A DNA stretch of 64,000 nucleotides. It comes from Verrucomicrobiota bacterium (GTDB taxonomy: Bacteria > Verrucomicrobiota > Verrucomicrobiia > Limisphaerales > UBA9464). The translations under genes were made by a program, and so were the position numbers. Shown one piece after another: positions 18,851-27,866 of this stretch. The notes under the pieces are model-generated. The model had not been told where the DNA came from. It worked only from the letters and a program-made list of their open reading frames with translations, and did not search any database. The stretch lies in assembly GCA_016871615.1 (NCBI GenBank), contig VHCX01000011.1:1-64000 (forward strand), written 5' to 3'. Position 1 is the stretch's first letter, and each line of letters opens with the position of its first letter.

Positions 18851-20266
18851 TCAGATCTCCCAGCCCTTGCGGCTGTCGCGCTTCACGAAGCGGTCGGCCT
18901 CGGGCAGGTTGGTGGACCGCATGTTGGGGCCGTCCCAGTCCATCACGCGGCCCTCGCCGACCCGCACGGCGATGCAGCCCAGCAGGATGATCTCGGTGAG
19001 GTAGGCGGCGATGTCGAAGTTGGAGTAGGCCGGCGTGCCGTCGCGCATCATCCGGAACCACTCCTCGTTGTGGCCCGGCGAGCGCGGGATGGTCTGCGGC
19101 ACGGCCTTGACCGCCTCATGGGTGTTGCCCGGCTGGAAGATCTTCTCGGAGCCGACCATCAGGAAGAACTGCGAGCCGTAGTCGTCGGGCGAGAACAGCT
19201 TGCCCTGGTCGCCGACCAGCAGGCAGCCGCTGGCCGGCAGCGAGCCCTTGAGGGTGACGATCTCGCGGGTCAGGTCGGCGCTGGGGCGCAGTGGCGCCAA
19301 GTCCTTGTCCGACGGGTTGCCGTCGTACCACCAGAACTTGAGCGGAGGCAGTCCGTCGCGCTCCGGGAACTCGAAGCGGATGCGCGAGGTTTTGGCGAAG
19401 GTCTCCGGGAACGACTGCGAGGTCAGTTCGGCCACCACGCGGGTCGGATAGCCCAGCTTGAGCGCCCGGAAGGGCATGTTGACGGTGTGGCAGGCCATGT
19501 CGCCCAAGGCGCCGGTGCCGAAGTCGTTCCAGCCGCGCCAGGCGAAGCCATGGTACACGCCCTTCTTGAAGGGACGGTGCTGAGCGGGCCCGAGCCACAG
19601 GTCCCAGTCGAGCGACTCGGGCACGGGGTCGGAGCCCTCCGGGCGCGTGAGGCCCTGGGGCCACACCGGCCGGTTGGACCAGACATGCAGCTCGGTGACC
19701 TTGCCGAGGATCCCCGACTGGATGACCTCCACGGCCCGGCGCAGGCCGCTGCCCGCGCTGCCCTGGTTGCCCATCTGCGTGGCCAGCTTGCCGTCGCGGG
19801 CGAGTTGGCGAAGGACGCGCGCCTCGTGGACCGTCTGGGTGAGCGGCTTCTGGCAGTAGATGTGCTTGCCCAGGCGCATGGCCGTGGCCGCGGCGACGCC
19901 ATGCACATGGTCGGGTGTGGAGATGGTGACCGCATCGATCGACCTGCCGATCTGGTCGAACATCTTCCGGAAGTCCTGGAACTGCTGGGCCTTGGGATAC
20001 TTCTGCCCCTTCTGGGCGAGGGTGGTCCGGTCGACGTCGCACAGGCCGACGATGGTGCCGCCGCAGCGCGCGGCGTCGTCGGTGTCGCTGGAACCCTTGC
20101 CGCCCACGCCGATGCAGCCGACCTGGATCCGGTCGTTGGCGCCCAGCACCGAGCCCACGTAGGGGAAGGCGAACGCGGCGGCGGTGGCGGCGGCACCGCG
20201 GCGCAAGAAACGGCGGCGGTCGAGGCGGTGGGGGCCGGGCACGGCGGGGGAGGGCGTGGGATTCAT
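18851..20266 (-). CDS. Tat-exported Gfo/Idh/MocA family oxidoreductase
   Basis: Predicted 471-residue NAD(P)-dependent oxidoreductase. A twin-arginine signal RRRFLRRGAAATAAAFAFP (17-35) indicates folded export with cofactor. The Rossmann motif is VGCIGVGGKG (49-58); STPDHVHG and YCQKPLTQT follow, where the catalytic lysine is in the family's EKP-type motif (here QKP). The C-terminal dehydratase/oxidoreductase domain includes WNDFGTGALGDMACHTVNMP. Such exported members are abundant in PVC bacteria and act on sugars or cyclitols such as inositol; the substrate here is unknown. It is divergent from tig and convergent with the lipoprotein gene. Confidence 0.9.
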   Translation of the reverse strand: MNPTPSPAVPGPHRLDRRRFLRRGAAATAAAFAFPYVGSVLGANDRIQVGCIGVGGKGSSDTDDAARCGGTIVGLCDVDRTTLAQKGQKYPKAQQFQDFRKMFDQIGRSIDAVTISTPDHVHGVAAATAMRLGKHIYCQKPLTQTVHEARVLRQLARDGKLATQMGNQGSAGSGLRRAVEVIQSGILGKVTELHVWSNRPVWPQGLTRPEGSDPVPESLDWDLWLGPAQHRPFKKGVYHGFAWRGWNDFGTGALGDMACHTVNMPFRALKLGYPTRVVAELTSQSFPETFAKTSRIRFEFPERDGLPPLKFWWYDGNPSDKDLAPLRPSADLTREIVTLKGSLPASGCLLVGDQGKLFSPDDYGSQFFLMVGSEKIFQPGNTHEAVKAVPQTIPRSPGHNEEWFRMMRDGTPAYSNFDIAAYLTEIILLGCIAVRVGEGRVMDWDGPNMRSTNLPEADRFVKRDSRKGWEI

Positions 20267-20388
20267 GGAATGAGCAAGGAGCTAACAGGCTCCGATCGGG
20301 CCGTCAATGCAGCGGGCAAGCCGCAGGATCGCCGACCCGGGTATGGATTGCGCTCCCAAGCCGTCCCGGGGTCTTCCCGAACGGGCGC

Positions 20389-20418
20389 TTGACCGGCCGT
20401 TCCTGCGATCCGTAGTGT
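20389..20418 (+). promoter_or_regulatory. Possible sigma-70 promoter of tig
   Basis: TTGACC at 20389-20394 is followed after 18 bases by TAGTGT at 20413-20418, about 65 bases before the tig start. The -35 is close to consensus; the -10 matches at three of six positions. The same TAGTGT appears in the fba upstream region. Confidence 0.28.
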
Positions 20419-20482
20419 CCCGTCTCTTTGCCGGAACTCGGGAACCCGTGTCCCGGCGCCATTCCATCGCAGCAAGAAGCAC

Positions 20483-21811
20483 ATGAACGTCTCCGTCGAG
20501 AACCTGGGTCCGTGCAAGAAGCTCCTCCGTGTCGAGGTGCCCGTCGAGCAGGTCAACGCCGCCTTTGACACCGTGACCGCCGGCTTCCAGAAGCAGGCCC
20601 AGTTGCCCGGGTTCCGCCCCGGCAAGGCCCCGAAGCACCTGATCGTCAAGTCCTATGAGGGCCAGATCAACGACGAGGTCCGCAAGAAGCTCTTCAACGA
20701 CTCGTACGGGTCGGCTTCCCAGCAGGAGAAGCTCCGCATCCTGGTGACGCTCGACGTCGAGGAACTCTCCTTCGGCCGCGGCCTTCCGTTCTCGTACACG
20801 GCCACCCTCGAGCACGCGCCCCTCTTCGACGTCCCCGAGTACAAGGGCCTCAAGGCCCAGCGCCCGGTGGCCCAGCCCACCGAAGCCGATGTTGATCGTG
20901 CCCTGAACATCCTGCGCGAGCAGCAGGTCCGCTACAACGACGTGGCCCGTGCCCTGCAGGCGGGCGACATCGCCGTCGTGAACTACCGGGGCACCTTCGG
21001 AGGCAAGCCCCTGACCGACGCCTTCCCGACGGCCCGGGGCCTCACCGAGAAGCAGAACTTCTGGGTCCAGGTGAAGGACGATTCGTTCATCCCCGGGTTC
21101 ACCACCCCGCTGGTCGGGGCCAGCACCGGTGACAAGCGCACCGTGCCCCTGACCCTGCCGGCCGACTTCGTGATCGCCGGGTTGTCCGGCAAGGACGTCG
21201 TGTATGAGATCGAGGTCGTGGGCGTGAAGGAGAAGCTCCTGCCGGCCGTGGACGACGAGTTCGCCAAGGGCTTCGGCGCCGAGGATCTCGCCAAGCTGAC
21301 CGATGGCATCCGCGGCGACCTCAAGAACGAGCTGGAGTTCCGGGGCCGGAAGGCGCTCCGGGACCAGTTGCTCAAGCAGTTGCTCGACGCCGTCGCCTTC
21401 GAGTTGCCCGAGAGCGTGATCGCCAACGAGACCCGCAACATGGTCTACAACATCGTCAACGAGAACCAGCAGCGCGGGGTCGCCAAGGAGATCATCGAGG
21501 AGCGCAAGGACGAGATCTTTTCCAGCGCCACCGCCAGCGCGAAGGACCGGGTCAAGGCCTCGTTCATCCTCGGCCGCATCGCCGAAAAGGAGAACATCAA
21601 GGCCGAGCAGAAGGAGGTGACCCAGCGGATCCTCGCCCTGGCCGAGCAGAACAAGGTGGCACCCGAGAAGATGGCCAAGAGCCTCCAGGAGCGGAACGCC
21701 TTCCAGGAGCTGGCCCAGGACATCGTCATCGGCAAGGTGATCGACTTCATCGAGCTCAACGCGCAGGTCGAGGAGGTGGCCGCGCCGTCGCCCTCCGAGG
21801 CCAAGGCCTGA
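20483..21811 (+). CDS. tig: Trigger factor
   Basis: Predicted 442-residue ribosome-associated chaperone and peptidyl-prolyl isomerase. The ribosome-docking signature is PGFRPGKAP (42-50). The FKBP-like domain covers about 160-245 (AGDIAVVNYRGTFGGKPL, FIPGFTTPLVGASTGDKR). The helical C-terminal substrate cradle runs from about 260 to 430. The length is normal and the ATG at 20483 gives the usual MNVSVENLGPCKK start. It is usually followed by clpP and clpX, but here the next gene is a convergent GalU-like gene, so that linkage is lost. A weak promoter candidate lies upstream. Confidence 0.95.
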   Translation: MNVSVENLGPCKKLLRVEVPVEQVNAAFDTVTAGFQKQAQLPGFRPGKAPKHLIVKSYEGQINDEVRKKLFNDSYGSASQQEKLRILVTLDVEELSFGRGLPFSYTATLEHAPLFDVPEYKGLKAQRPVAQPTEADVDRALNILREQQVRYNDVARALQAGDIAVVNYRGTFGGKPLTDAFPTARGLTEKQNFWVQVKDDSFIPGFTTPLVGASTGDKRTVPLTLPADFVIAGLSGKDVVYEIEVVGVKEKLLPAVDDEFAKGFGAEDLAKLTDGIRGDLKNELEFRGRKALRDQLLKQLLDAVAFELPESVIANETRNMVYNIVNENQQRGVAKEIIEERKDEIFSSATASAKDRVKASFILGRIAEKENIKAEQKEVTQRILALAEQNKVAPEKMAKSLQERNAFQELAQDIVIGKVIDFIELNAQVEEVAAPSPSEAKA

Positions 21812-21834
21812 CCCTCCCCACCAGCGGAACTCCG

Positions 21835-21908
21835 CCCCAAAACCCCGGCGCGACGACGGCCCTTGGGGCCGCCGTTGAGGTCGCCGTTTTGGGGTCGCCG
21901 TTTTGGGG
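21835..21908. terminator. Candidate bidirectional terminator between tig and the galU-like gene
   Basis: CCCCAAAAC (21835-21843) is complementary to GTTTTGGGG, which occurs twice (21886-21894 and 21900-21908). Between them CGGCCC (21857-21862) pairs with GGGCCG (21866-21871) across a three-base loop. The tandem T-runs and the convergent gene ends fit a terminator working in both directions. Confidence 0.5.
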
Positions 21909-21930
21909 TCGGGAAACCTCCCGGCGCAGC

Positions 21931-22770
21931 TCAGCGGCAGCGCTGGGCCAGCAGCTCCACCAGCATGGCCAGCACCTCCTCGCGGTCCCGACCCGCGAGG
22001 TTGAGGGCCAGCTGCGCGGTCAGGAACCCGTGGCGGGCCCCCAGGTCGTAGCGCCGTCCGGCCGTCTCGAAGGCGAGGTAGCGTTCCTTCCGGGCCAGAC
22101 GGCTCAGCGCCGGCGACAAAGGCACCGCGCCCGCGGCATCGGACACCTCGCGCTCCAGCAGGTCCATGAGCGAGGGGGTCAACACGTGCATGCCGAAGAA
22201 GCAGAGGTAGTGCGCGGCCCGGAGCCCGGGGATCACCAGGCGCTGTTCGGCGAGCGTGGGGGTAGGCTTCTCGAGAACCTCCGCGATCTCGTGCAGGGCG
22301 TCCCGGCCGGCCACCCGCCGGCCTCCGATGGCCCCGAAGTACGGCAGCTTGCCCTCGTGGGTGGCCTGCACCGCCGAGACGGCCGAGCGCTCGGCCGTGG
22401 CCACCTCCACGAGCTGCCGGGCGCAGCTGGTCGTCGTGGCGCTCACATACACGTGGTCGCCGACCAGCAGCAGGAACGGCTCGTCCCCGGTGAAGGCCCG
22501 GCCGCAGGCCACCGCGTGGCCGTAGCCCCGGGGCTCGGTCTGTTCGATGAACCGCAGCCGACGGCCTTGGGCGCCCGCGGCTCCGGAGTAGGCGGCCTGG
22601 TCGCCCGGATGCACGACGACGGCGATCTCCTCGATCCCGGCCGACAGGGCCTCCTCGATCACCACGCCTAGGGCGCTGCGCGACTCGCCGTCCTGCCCGA
22701 CGAGGGTCTGCAGCGGCAGGGTCCGCTGGTTTCGCCCGGCGGCGGTGATGAGGGCTTTCTTGATCTTCAT
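21931..22770 (-). CDS. galU: GalU-like sugar-1-phosphate nucleotidyltransferase
   Basis: Predicted 279-residue nucleotidyltransferase related to UTP-glucose-1-phosphate uridylyltransferase, which makes UDP-glucose for envelope and exopolysaccharide. The N-terminal nucleotide-binding loop is [17 protein letters not shown], a clear variant of the usual GxGTRxxPxTK pattern. [12 protein letters not shown] and LLLVGDHVY occupy the positions of the substrate and metal-binding motifs. [10 protein letters not shown] and [14 protein letters not shown] near the C-terminus match the family. The ATG at 22770 starts at the first strand ([12 protein letters not shown]). It is divergent from a GT4 gene, which could use its product. 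Because of the altered loop the exact sugar or nucleotide is uncertain. Confidence 0.75.
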   Translation of the reverse strand: MKIKKALITAAGRNQRTLPLQTLVGQDGESRSALGVVIEEALSAGIEEIAVVVHPGDQAAYSGAAGAQGRRLRFIEQTEPRGYGHAVACGRAFTGDEPFLLLVGDHVYVSATTTSCARQLVEVATAERSAVSAVQATHEGKLPYFGAIGGRRVAGRDALHEIAEVLEKPTPTLAEQRLVIPGLRAAHYLCFFGMHVLTPSLMDLLEREVSDAAGAVPLSPALSRLARKERYLAFETAGRRYDLGARHGFLTAQLALNLAGRDREEVLAMLVELLAQRCR

Positions 22771-22911
22771 CCGGGCGCGCACCGTGGCAGATCGGGGGCC
22801 GGTTGTCAGCAGGCGCGGCATGCCGGCCGGGCTTGGCCCGGGTTCGGCCGGTCACGTCCCCGCCTCGACAGACGCGCGGGCCGGGGGTAGGAGTCCCTCC
22901 CGAACGCCAGC

Positions 22912-24258
22912 GTGAACCTGATCCAGATCACCCCGGGAGCCGGGGGCATGTACTGCGGCAACTGCTTCCGCGACAACGCCCTCGTCGCGGAACTGCGCCG
23001 GCAGGGCCATGACACCGTCATGGTGCCGCTCTACCTGCCCATGACCCTCGACGAGGCGCCCACGGTGGGAACCACCCCGACCTTCTTCGGCGGGATCAAC
23101 GTCTTCCTGTCCCAAAAGATGGCCTGGTACCGGAACGCCCCGGGCTGGCTTCGCCGCGCCGTCGATGCGCCGTGGCTGCTCCGGTGGGCCGCCGGCAAGA
23201 CCGCCAAGACCCGGCCCGAGGACGTCGGAGAACTCACCGTGTCGATGCTGCGCGGCGAGGAGGGCTGCCAGACGCGCGAGCTGGACGACCTGGTGGACTG
23301 GATGTCCCGCCTGCCCCGGCCCGACGCCGTGTACCTGTCGAACGCCCTCCTGCTGGGGTTCGCCCGGCGGCTGCGCTCGGGGCTGGGCACCCGGGTGATC
23401 AGCTTCCTCCAGAGCGAGGAGTCCTTCCTCGACTCGCTTCCGGAGCCCTCCCGCGCCGAATCGTGGAGGCTCCTGGCCGAGCGCGGCCGGGAGCTCGACG
23501 GATGGATCGCACCGACCCGCTACTTCGCCGACCGCATGGCCCGCCGGCTGGACCTGTCGCCCGACCGGGTGCGGGTGGCCTGCAGCGGCATCTCGCTGGA
23601 GGGCTACCGCGACCTTCCGGGGCGGCCTTCCGGCGGGCTCCGCGGGGCCGATCCCGTGCTGGGGTTCTTCGCCCGAATGTGCCCGGACAAGGGGCTCGAC
23701 ACGTTGGTGGAGGCCTTCGTGATCCTTCGCCGGCAGGAGCGGTTCTCCCGCCTGCGCCTCAAGGTGGGCGGTGGATGCGGGCCGGGCGACCGCGCCTTCG
23801 TCGCGGCCCAGCGCCGCCGGTTGGCCGAGGCGGGCCTGGCCGACAGCGTCTCCTTCCACCCCAACCTGTCCCGTGAGGACAAGGTGGCCTTCCTCGCCTC
23901 GCTCGACGTGCTGTCGGTGCCCTCGCGCTTCAGCGAGGCCTTCGGGCTCTTCGTCCTCGAGGCGCTCGCCGCCGGAACGCCCGTGGTCCAGCCCGACGTG
24001 TGCGGCTTCCGGGAGGTCGTCGAGGCGACCGGTGGAGGCCGCCTGTGCCCGCAGAACACCCCGGCCTCGCTGGCGGCGACCCTCGCCGAGGTGCTGTTCG
24101 ACCCCGACGGACTGGGCCGGATGGGCGCGAACGGCCGTCAGGCCGTCGCCGGGCGCTTCAGCGACGTCGCCATGGCGCGGGAGGTCCTCGACGCCACCCG
24201 ATCCCTGCTGGCTTCCGGACCCGCGCCGGGACCGGCCTCAGGACCGACCGGCCCCTGA
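22912..24258 (+). CDS. Glycosyltransferase family 4
   Basis: Predicted 448-residue GT-B glycosyltransferase starting at GTG. The N-terminal domain begins with the glycine-rich acceptor/donor loop (ITPGAGGMYCGNCFRDNALV). The C-terminal domain shows the phosphate-binding and retaining GT4 pattern (FFARMCPDKGLDTLVEAF, then SEAFGLFVLEALAAGTPVV, with the E-x7-E pair). It is followed 21 bases later by a thioesterase gene. The donor is probably a nucleotide sugar and the acceptor an envelope glycan or lipid, but neither is shown by the sequence. The proline/glycine-rich last ten residues look like a disordered tail. Confidence 0.85.
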   Translation: MNLIQITPGAGGMYCGNCFRDNALVAELRRQGHDTVMVPLYLPMTLDEAPTVGTTPTFFGGINVFLSQKMAWYRNAPGWLRRAVDAPWLLRWAAGKTAKTRPEDVGELTVSMLRGEEGCQTRELDDLVDWMSRLPRPDAVYLSNALLLGFARRLRSGLGTRVISFLQSEESFLDSLPEPSRAESWRLLAERGRELDGWIAPTRYFADRMARRLDLSPDRVRVACSGISLEGYRDLPGRPSGGLRGADPVLGFFARMCPDKGLDTLVEAFVILRRQERFSRLRLKVGGGCGPGDRAFVAAQRRRLAEAGLADSVSFHPNLSREDKVAFLASLDVLSVPSRFSEAFGLFVLEALAAGTPVVQPDVCGFREVVEATGGGRLCPQNTPASLAATLAEVLFDPDGLGRMGANGRQAVAGRFSDVAMAREVLDATRSLLASGPAPGPASGPTGP

Positions 24259-24279
24259 ACCGCGACCGAGATTCCTGCC

Positions 24280-24738
24280 ATGCCCGCCTTCGAATTCCGA
24301 GCGACCCGACGGGTCGAGTTCAACGAGACCGACCTCGCCGGCATCGTCCACTTCTCCAACTTCTTCCGCTACATGGAGACCGTCGAGGGGGCCTTCTACC
24401 GGTCCTTCGGCCAGTCGGTGCTGCTGCGCGGGGCGGCCGAGCCGCTGGGCCTGCCGCGCGTGCACGCCGACTGCGACTACCTGAGGCCGCTGCGCTTCGA
24501 GGACCTGGTGGAGATGCACCTGCTGGTGAAGGAGAAGCGCGAGAAGACCGTGACCTACCAGATCCGGTTCTGGCGCATCGAGCCGGGCCCGGCGGAGGAG
24601 GTGGCCGTCGGGCATGTGACGGTGGTCTGCGTGGGCCGGGAGCCCGGCGGGTCGCTCCGGTCCCGGCCCTTCCCGGCCGACTTCGCCGCCCACCTGGAGA
24701 CGGCCCCGGCCTCGGCCCTCCGGCCGCCCCGCGGCTGA
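24280..24738 (+). CDS. Hotdog-fold acyl-CoA thioesterase (YbgC / 4-HBT family)
   Basis: Predicted 152-residue thioesterase. The diagnostic block NETDLAGIVHFSNFFRYME (15-33) carries catalytic Asp18 and the helix of the 4-hydroxybenzoyl-CoA thioesterase/YbgC hotdog fold. The remaining strands (LRFEDLVEMHLLVKEKREKT, EVAVGHVTVVCVG) follow in the right order. YbgC-type enzymes hydrolyse short or medium acyl-CoA or acyl-ACP; one in Tol-Pal operons is membrane associated, but no tol-pal genes are here. It starts 21 bases after the GT4 gene and is probably co-transcribed. Confidence 0.88.
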   Translation: MPAFEFRATRRVEFNETDLAGIVHFSNFFRYMETVEGAFYRSFGQSVLLRGAAEPLGLPRVHADCDYLRPLRFEDLVEMHLLVKEKREKTVTYQIRFWRIEPGPAEEVAVGHVTVVCVGREPGGSLRSRPFPADFAAHLETAPASALRPPRG

Positions 24739-24829
24739 GCCCCCCACGGGGGGGGCACGATCGCCCTGGTTCCGGCCGGTCCATTCTGCCGATTGCCGGC
24801 GCGCCCGCCCGGCGTCAAGCTCCAGCCCT

Positions 24830-25411
24830 GTGAAGCCTTGGCTGCTCCTGTGGTGCTGCATCGCGTGGTCCGGTTGCGGTGGACCCGCCCAACCGCCGGC
24901 CCCGGCGCCGGAAGCCCCTCCGGCCCGGGGGGCGTCCAACGTCCCGGCCGCATCGGCGGTCCCGGCCGACTCCGAGCCGGTGTTCCACCTGGCCACCGCC
25001 CAGGTCAACCTGCCCCGGGTGAAGCTCTGGATCGGCGCCCGCGAGATCGTCTCCGAGGTCTGCGTCACGGTGCCGCAGATCGCCACGGGGCTGATGCATC
25101 GCCCGTCGATCGGGCCGGAGGAGACCATGCTCTTCGTGTTCGGGTCGGCCCGCGAGCGGTCCTTCTATATGAAGAACGTGCCCTTCGACATCGACGTGGC
25201 CTACATCGACCCCGACGGGGTCATCCAGGAGATCGTCCGCCTCAAGGCCAACGACGCCAAGGGGGTGCCCTCCCGGTCGTCGCGCATCCAGTTCGTGCTG
25301 GAGGCCGCCCCGGACTACTTGACCCGCAACGGCTTCGGCCCCGGCACGCTGATTGCCACCGACCGGGGCGACCTCGCCCGGACGCTGGGACCGATGGCCC
25401 AGCTCCAGTGA
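24830..25411 (+). CDS. DUF192 lipoprotein
   Basis: Predicted 193-residue exported protein starting at GTG. The signal MKPWLLLWCCIAWSGC ends in a lipobox-like WSGC (Cys16), followed by a proline/alanine-rich linker (about 20-50). The DUF192 domain covers about 60-190 with TGLMHRPSIGPEETMLFVF, ERSFYMKNVPFDIDVAYID and the C-terminal FVLEAAPDYLTRNGFGPG. DUF192 proteins are small exported beta proteins of unknown biochemical role. A different, overlapping start could be chosen, but the GTG gives the only lipobox. It lies in the same direction as, and 115 bases before, nadE. Confidence 0.82.
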   Translation: MKPWLLLWCCIAWSGCGGPAQPPAPAPEAPPARGASNVPAASAVPADSEPVFHLATAQVNLPRVKLWIGAREIVSEVCVTVPQIATGLMHRPSIGPEETMLFVFGSARERSFYMKNVPFDIDVAYIDPDGVIQEIVRLKANDAKGVPSRSSRIQFVLEAAPDYLTRNGFGPGTLIATDRGDLARTLGPMAQLQ

Positions 25412-25526
25412 TCCGCCTCCCCAGGGTCCCGATGCTCCGATGCCCGAGTCCGGGTCGCCCGGCGCACGCCGACCCCGATGGTTTCCGCCCCCGAATCGTC
25501 CGCCCTCCCGTTCCACCCCGCTGTCC

Positions 25527-27167
25527 ATGAAGATCGCCCTGGCCCAGTTGAACACGACCGTCGGTGACATCGACGGCAACGAACGCCTCGTGCGCGAGGC
25601 CTACGCCCGGGCCGTCGAGGCCGGTGCGGACCTGGTCGTCACCCCGGAGCTCTCGATCACCGGCTATCCGCCTCGGGACCTGCTGCTGCGGGACTCGTTC
25701 CTGCGCGCCAATCGCGAGGCTGTGGCGCGACTGGCGTCGTCGGTGGTCGGGGAGACCGGCCTCGTCGTCGGGTTCGCCGGCGAGAACCCCGACCGGCCGG
25801 GGCGTCCGATCAGCAATGCCGCCGCGCTCCTGCACCGGGGTCGGGTGGTGGCGGTCCGCTCCAAGACCCTCCTGCCCACCTACGACGTCTTCGACGAGGA
25901 CCGGTACTTCGAGCCGGCCGCCGCCAATGCCGTGATCCCCTGGCGGGGGCGCCGCCTGGGGTTGACCATCTGCGAGGATCTCTGGAACGACGATGAACAC
26001 GGGGTCCCGGGACGCTACCGTCCCGACCCGGCCGCCGCGCTGGTCGCCGAGGGAGCCGATCTGCTGGTCAACTTGAGCGCCTCGCCCTGGCACCTGGGCA
26101 AGGAGCGACGCCGGCGCGGGCTGCTGACCCACGTGGCCCGCCGGCACCGCGCGGCGCTGGTCTACTGCAACCTGGTCGGTGGCAACGACGAGCTGGTCTT
26201 CGATGGCGGCAGCCTGGCCTTCGACGCCTCCGGCGTTTGCCTGGGCGAGGCGGCCCGGTTCGCTCCGGACCTGCTGGTCGTCGAGGTGGGTGCCACGGCC
26301 GACCGGCTGCCGGCCGAGGTCGCCGACGAGGTCCTGCTCCACGATGCGCTGGTCCTAGGAACCCGCGACTACGTGCGCAAGTGCGGGTTCTCGTCGGTGG
26401 TCCTGGGACTGTCGGGCGGCATCGACTCGGCCCTCGTGGCCGCGCTCGCCGTGGAGGCCCTGGGCCCCGGGAACGTGCGCGGGCTGGCCCTGCCGACCGA
26501 GTTCTCCAGCCGGGGCAGCATCGACGACGCCCGGGCGCTGGCGGCCAACCTCGGGATCCGCTTCGACATCGTTCCCATCCAGGGGGCCTTCGAGGCGCTC
26601 AAGCGCCAGATGGCCCCTCTCTTCGAGGGCCGCCCGGAGGACACCACCGAGGAGAACCTGCAGGCACGGCTCCGGGGCGTGACCCTCATGGCCATGTCGA
26701 ACAAGTTCGGCTCGCTGCTGCTGACCACCGGCAACAAGAGCGAGCTGGCCGTCGGTTACTGCACCCTCTACGGGGACATGTGCGGTGGCCTGGCCGTCAT
26801 CAGCGACCTGCCCAAGACCTGGGTGTATCGCGTGGCCCGATGGGTGAATCGGCATCGTGAGGTCATCCCCGTCGCCTCGATCACCAAGGCCCCCAGCGCG
26901 GAACTCCGCCCCAACCAGACCGACCAGGACAGCCTGCCGCCCTACGAGGTGCTCGACGCCATCCTCGAGGCCTATGTGGTCGAGGACCGGTCGCCCGCCT
27001 CGATCATCGCCGCCGGCTTCGCCGAGGCCGACGTGCGCCGGGTGGTCCGGCTGATCGATCTTTCCGAATACAAGCGCCGGCAGGCCGCCCCGGGTCTCAA
27101 GGTCACCTCCCGGGCCTTCGGGGTGGGCCGCCGTCAGCCCGTGGCCCAGCGGTGGCGCGAGGCCTGA
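25527..27167 (+). CDS. nadE: Glutamine-dependent NAD+ synthetase
   Basis: Predicted 546-residue enzyme that amidates nicotinic acid adenine dinucleotide to NAD+ with ammonia from glutamine. The N-terminal nitrilase-type glutaminase domain has the catalytic triad Glu41 (TPELSITGYPPRD), Lys113 (RSKTLLPTYD) and Cys149 (LTICEDLWND). The synthetase domain has the ATP pyrophosphatase loop LGLSGGIDSALVA (SGGIDS at 296-301) and TTGNKSELAVGYCTLYGD, then PSAELRPNQTDQDSLPPYE. The ATG at 25527 begins exactly at the first nitrilase strand (MKIALAQLNTTVGD). Length and motifs are complete. A GC hairpin follows. Confidence 0.96.
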   Translation: MKIALAQLNTTVGDIDGNERLVREAYARAVEAGADLVVTPELSITGYPPRDLLLRDSFLRANREAVARLASSVVGETGLVVGFAGENPDRPGRPISNAAALLHRGRVVAVRSKTLLPTYDVFDEDRYFEPAAANAVIPWRGRRLGLTICEDLWNDDEHGVPGRYRPDPAAALVAEGADLLVNLSASPWHLGKERRRRGLLTHVARRHRAALVYCNLVGGNDELVFDGGSLAFDASGVCLGEAARFAPDLLVVEVGATADRLPAEVADEVLLHDALVLGTRDYVRKCGFSSVVLGLSGGIDSALVAALAVEALGPGNVRGLALPTEFSSRGSIDDARALAANLGIRFDIVPIQGAFEALKRQMAPLFEGRPEDTTEENLQARLRGVTLMAMSNKFGSLLLTTGNKSELAVGYCTLYGDMCGGLAVISDLPKTWVYRVARWVNRHREVIPVASITKAPSAELRPNQTDQDSLPPYEVLDAILEAYVVEDRSPASIIAAGFAEADVRRVVRLIDLSEYKRRQAAPGLKVTSRAFGVGRRQPVAQRWREA

Positions 27168-27171
27168 GCCG

Positions 27172-27197
27172 GCCCGCCCGGGGGGCGGGGGGCGGGC
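27172..27197 (+). terminator. Candidate hairpin after nadE
   Basis: GCCCGCC at 27172-27178 pairs with GGCGGGC at 27191-27197 across a 12-base, G-rich loop, starting five bases after the nadE stop. No U-run follows, so it may be only a processing or Rho-linked structure. Confidence 0.3.
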
Positions 27198-27277
27198 AGG
27201 GGCGAGCCGTGCCGATCCCTCGCCCGAAAAACCGTCCCTAAGGAGCTTCCCGCCCGGGCGTTGTCAGGGTGAAATGC

Positions 27278-27284
27278 GGGGGAG
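27278..27284 (+). promoter_or_regulatory. Ribosome binding site of the ECF sigma gene
   Basis: GGGGGAG ends nine bases before the ATG at 27294. This is one of the few good Shine-Dalgarno sequences in the window and supports that start. Confidence 0.5.
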
Positions 27285-27293
27285 CACTCCGTC

Positions 27294-27866
27294 ATGAATC
27301 CGCCAAGCACCTCCAGCCAAGCCGATGAGCGGGTGGAATGGGTTCGCGCGACGATGGAACGCCACGAGGGGGAGCTGTTGCGATATGCCCTGTCGTTGGT
27401 GGGCGACCTACCGAGCGCGGAGGATGTGGTTCAGAACGCCTTCTTCAAGCTGTGCAAGCAGGAACCGGCCTCGCTCCGCGGGCGCCTGGTCCCGTGGCTC
27501 TTCACCGTCGTCCGCAACGAGGCCCTCGACCGCCATCGCAAGGAGGGCCGGTGGTCCCGAGCGTCCGAGGGCGAGGCGGCCGATGTGGCGGGCGAATCTC
27601 CCTCACCCTCCGAGTCGGTCGAGACGCGGGACGACGCGGGTCACCTCCGGACGATGCTCGCCACGCTGCCGCCGAACCAGCGCGAGGTGGTTCGGCTCAA
27701 GTTCCAGAACCAATTGAGCTATCGCGAGATCTCCCAGTTGACCCGCCTCACCGAGACCAACGTGGGTTTCCTGCTCCACACGGCCATCAAGACTCTCCGC
27801 AGGCATTTCGAGCGCCTGGATGCCCGGTCCGGTCCCTCGTCGGCCTGGCGTGACCCCCGACCATGA
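27294..27866 (+). CDS. ECF-type RNA polymerase sigma factor
   Basis: Predicted 190-residue sigma-70 family factor with two domains. Region 2 covers about 20-90 (ELLRYALSLVGDLPSAEDVV, QNAFFKLCKQEP, PWLFTVVRNEALDRHRKE). Region 4 covers about 115-170 (LATLPPNQREVVRLKFQNQL, SYREISQLTRLTETNVGFLL, HTAIKTLRR). The ATG has a good ribosome binding site. Its TGA overlaps the ATG of the next gene by four bases (ATGA), so sigma and partner are translationally coupled. The partner's N-terminus looks like an anti-sigma module, so this factor is probably held inactive at the membrane until a signal releases it. The target regulon is unknown. Confidence 0.92.
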   Translation: MNPPSTSSQADERVEWVRATMERHEGELLRYALSLVGDLPSAEDVVQNAFFKLCKQEPASLRGRLVPWLFTVVRNEALDRHRKEGRWSRASEGEAADVAGESPSPSESVETRDDAGHLRTMLATLPPNQREVVRLKFQNQLSYREISQLTRLTETNVGFLLHTAIKTLRRHFERLDARSGPSSAWRDPRP

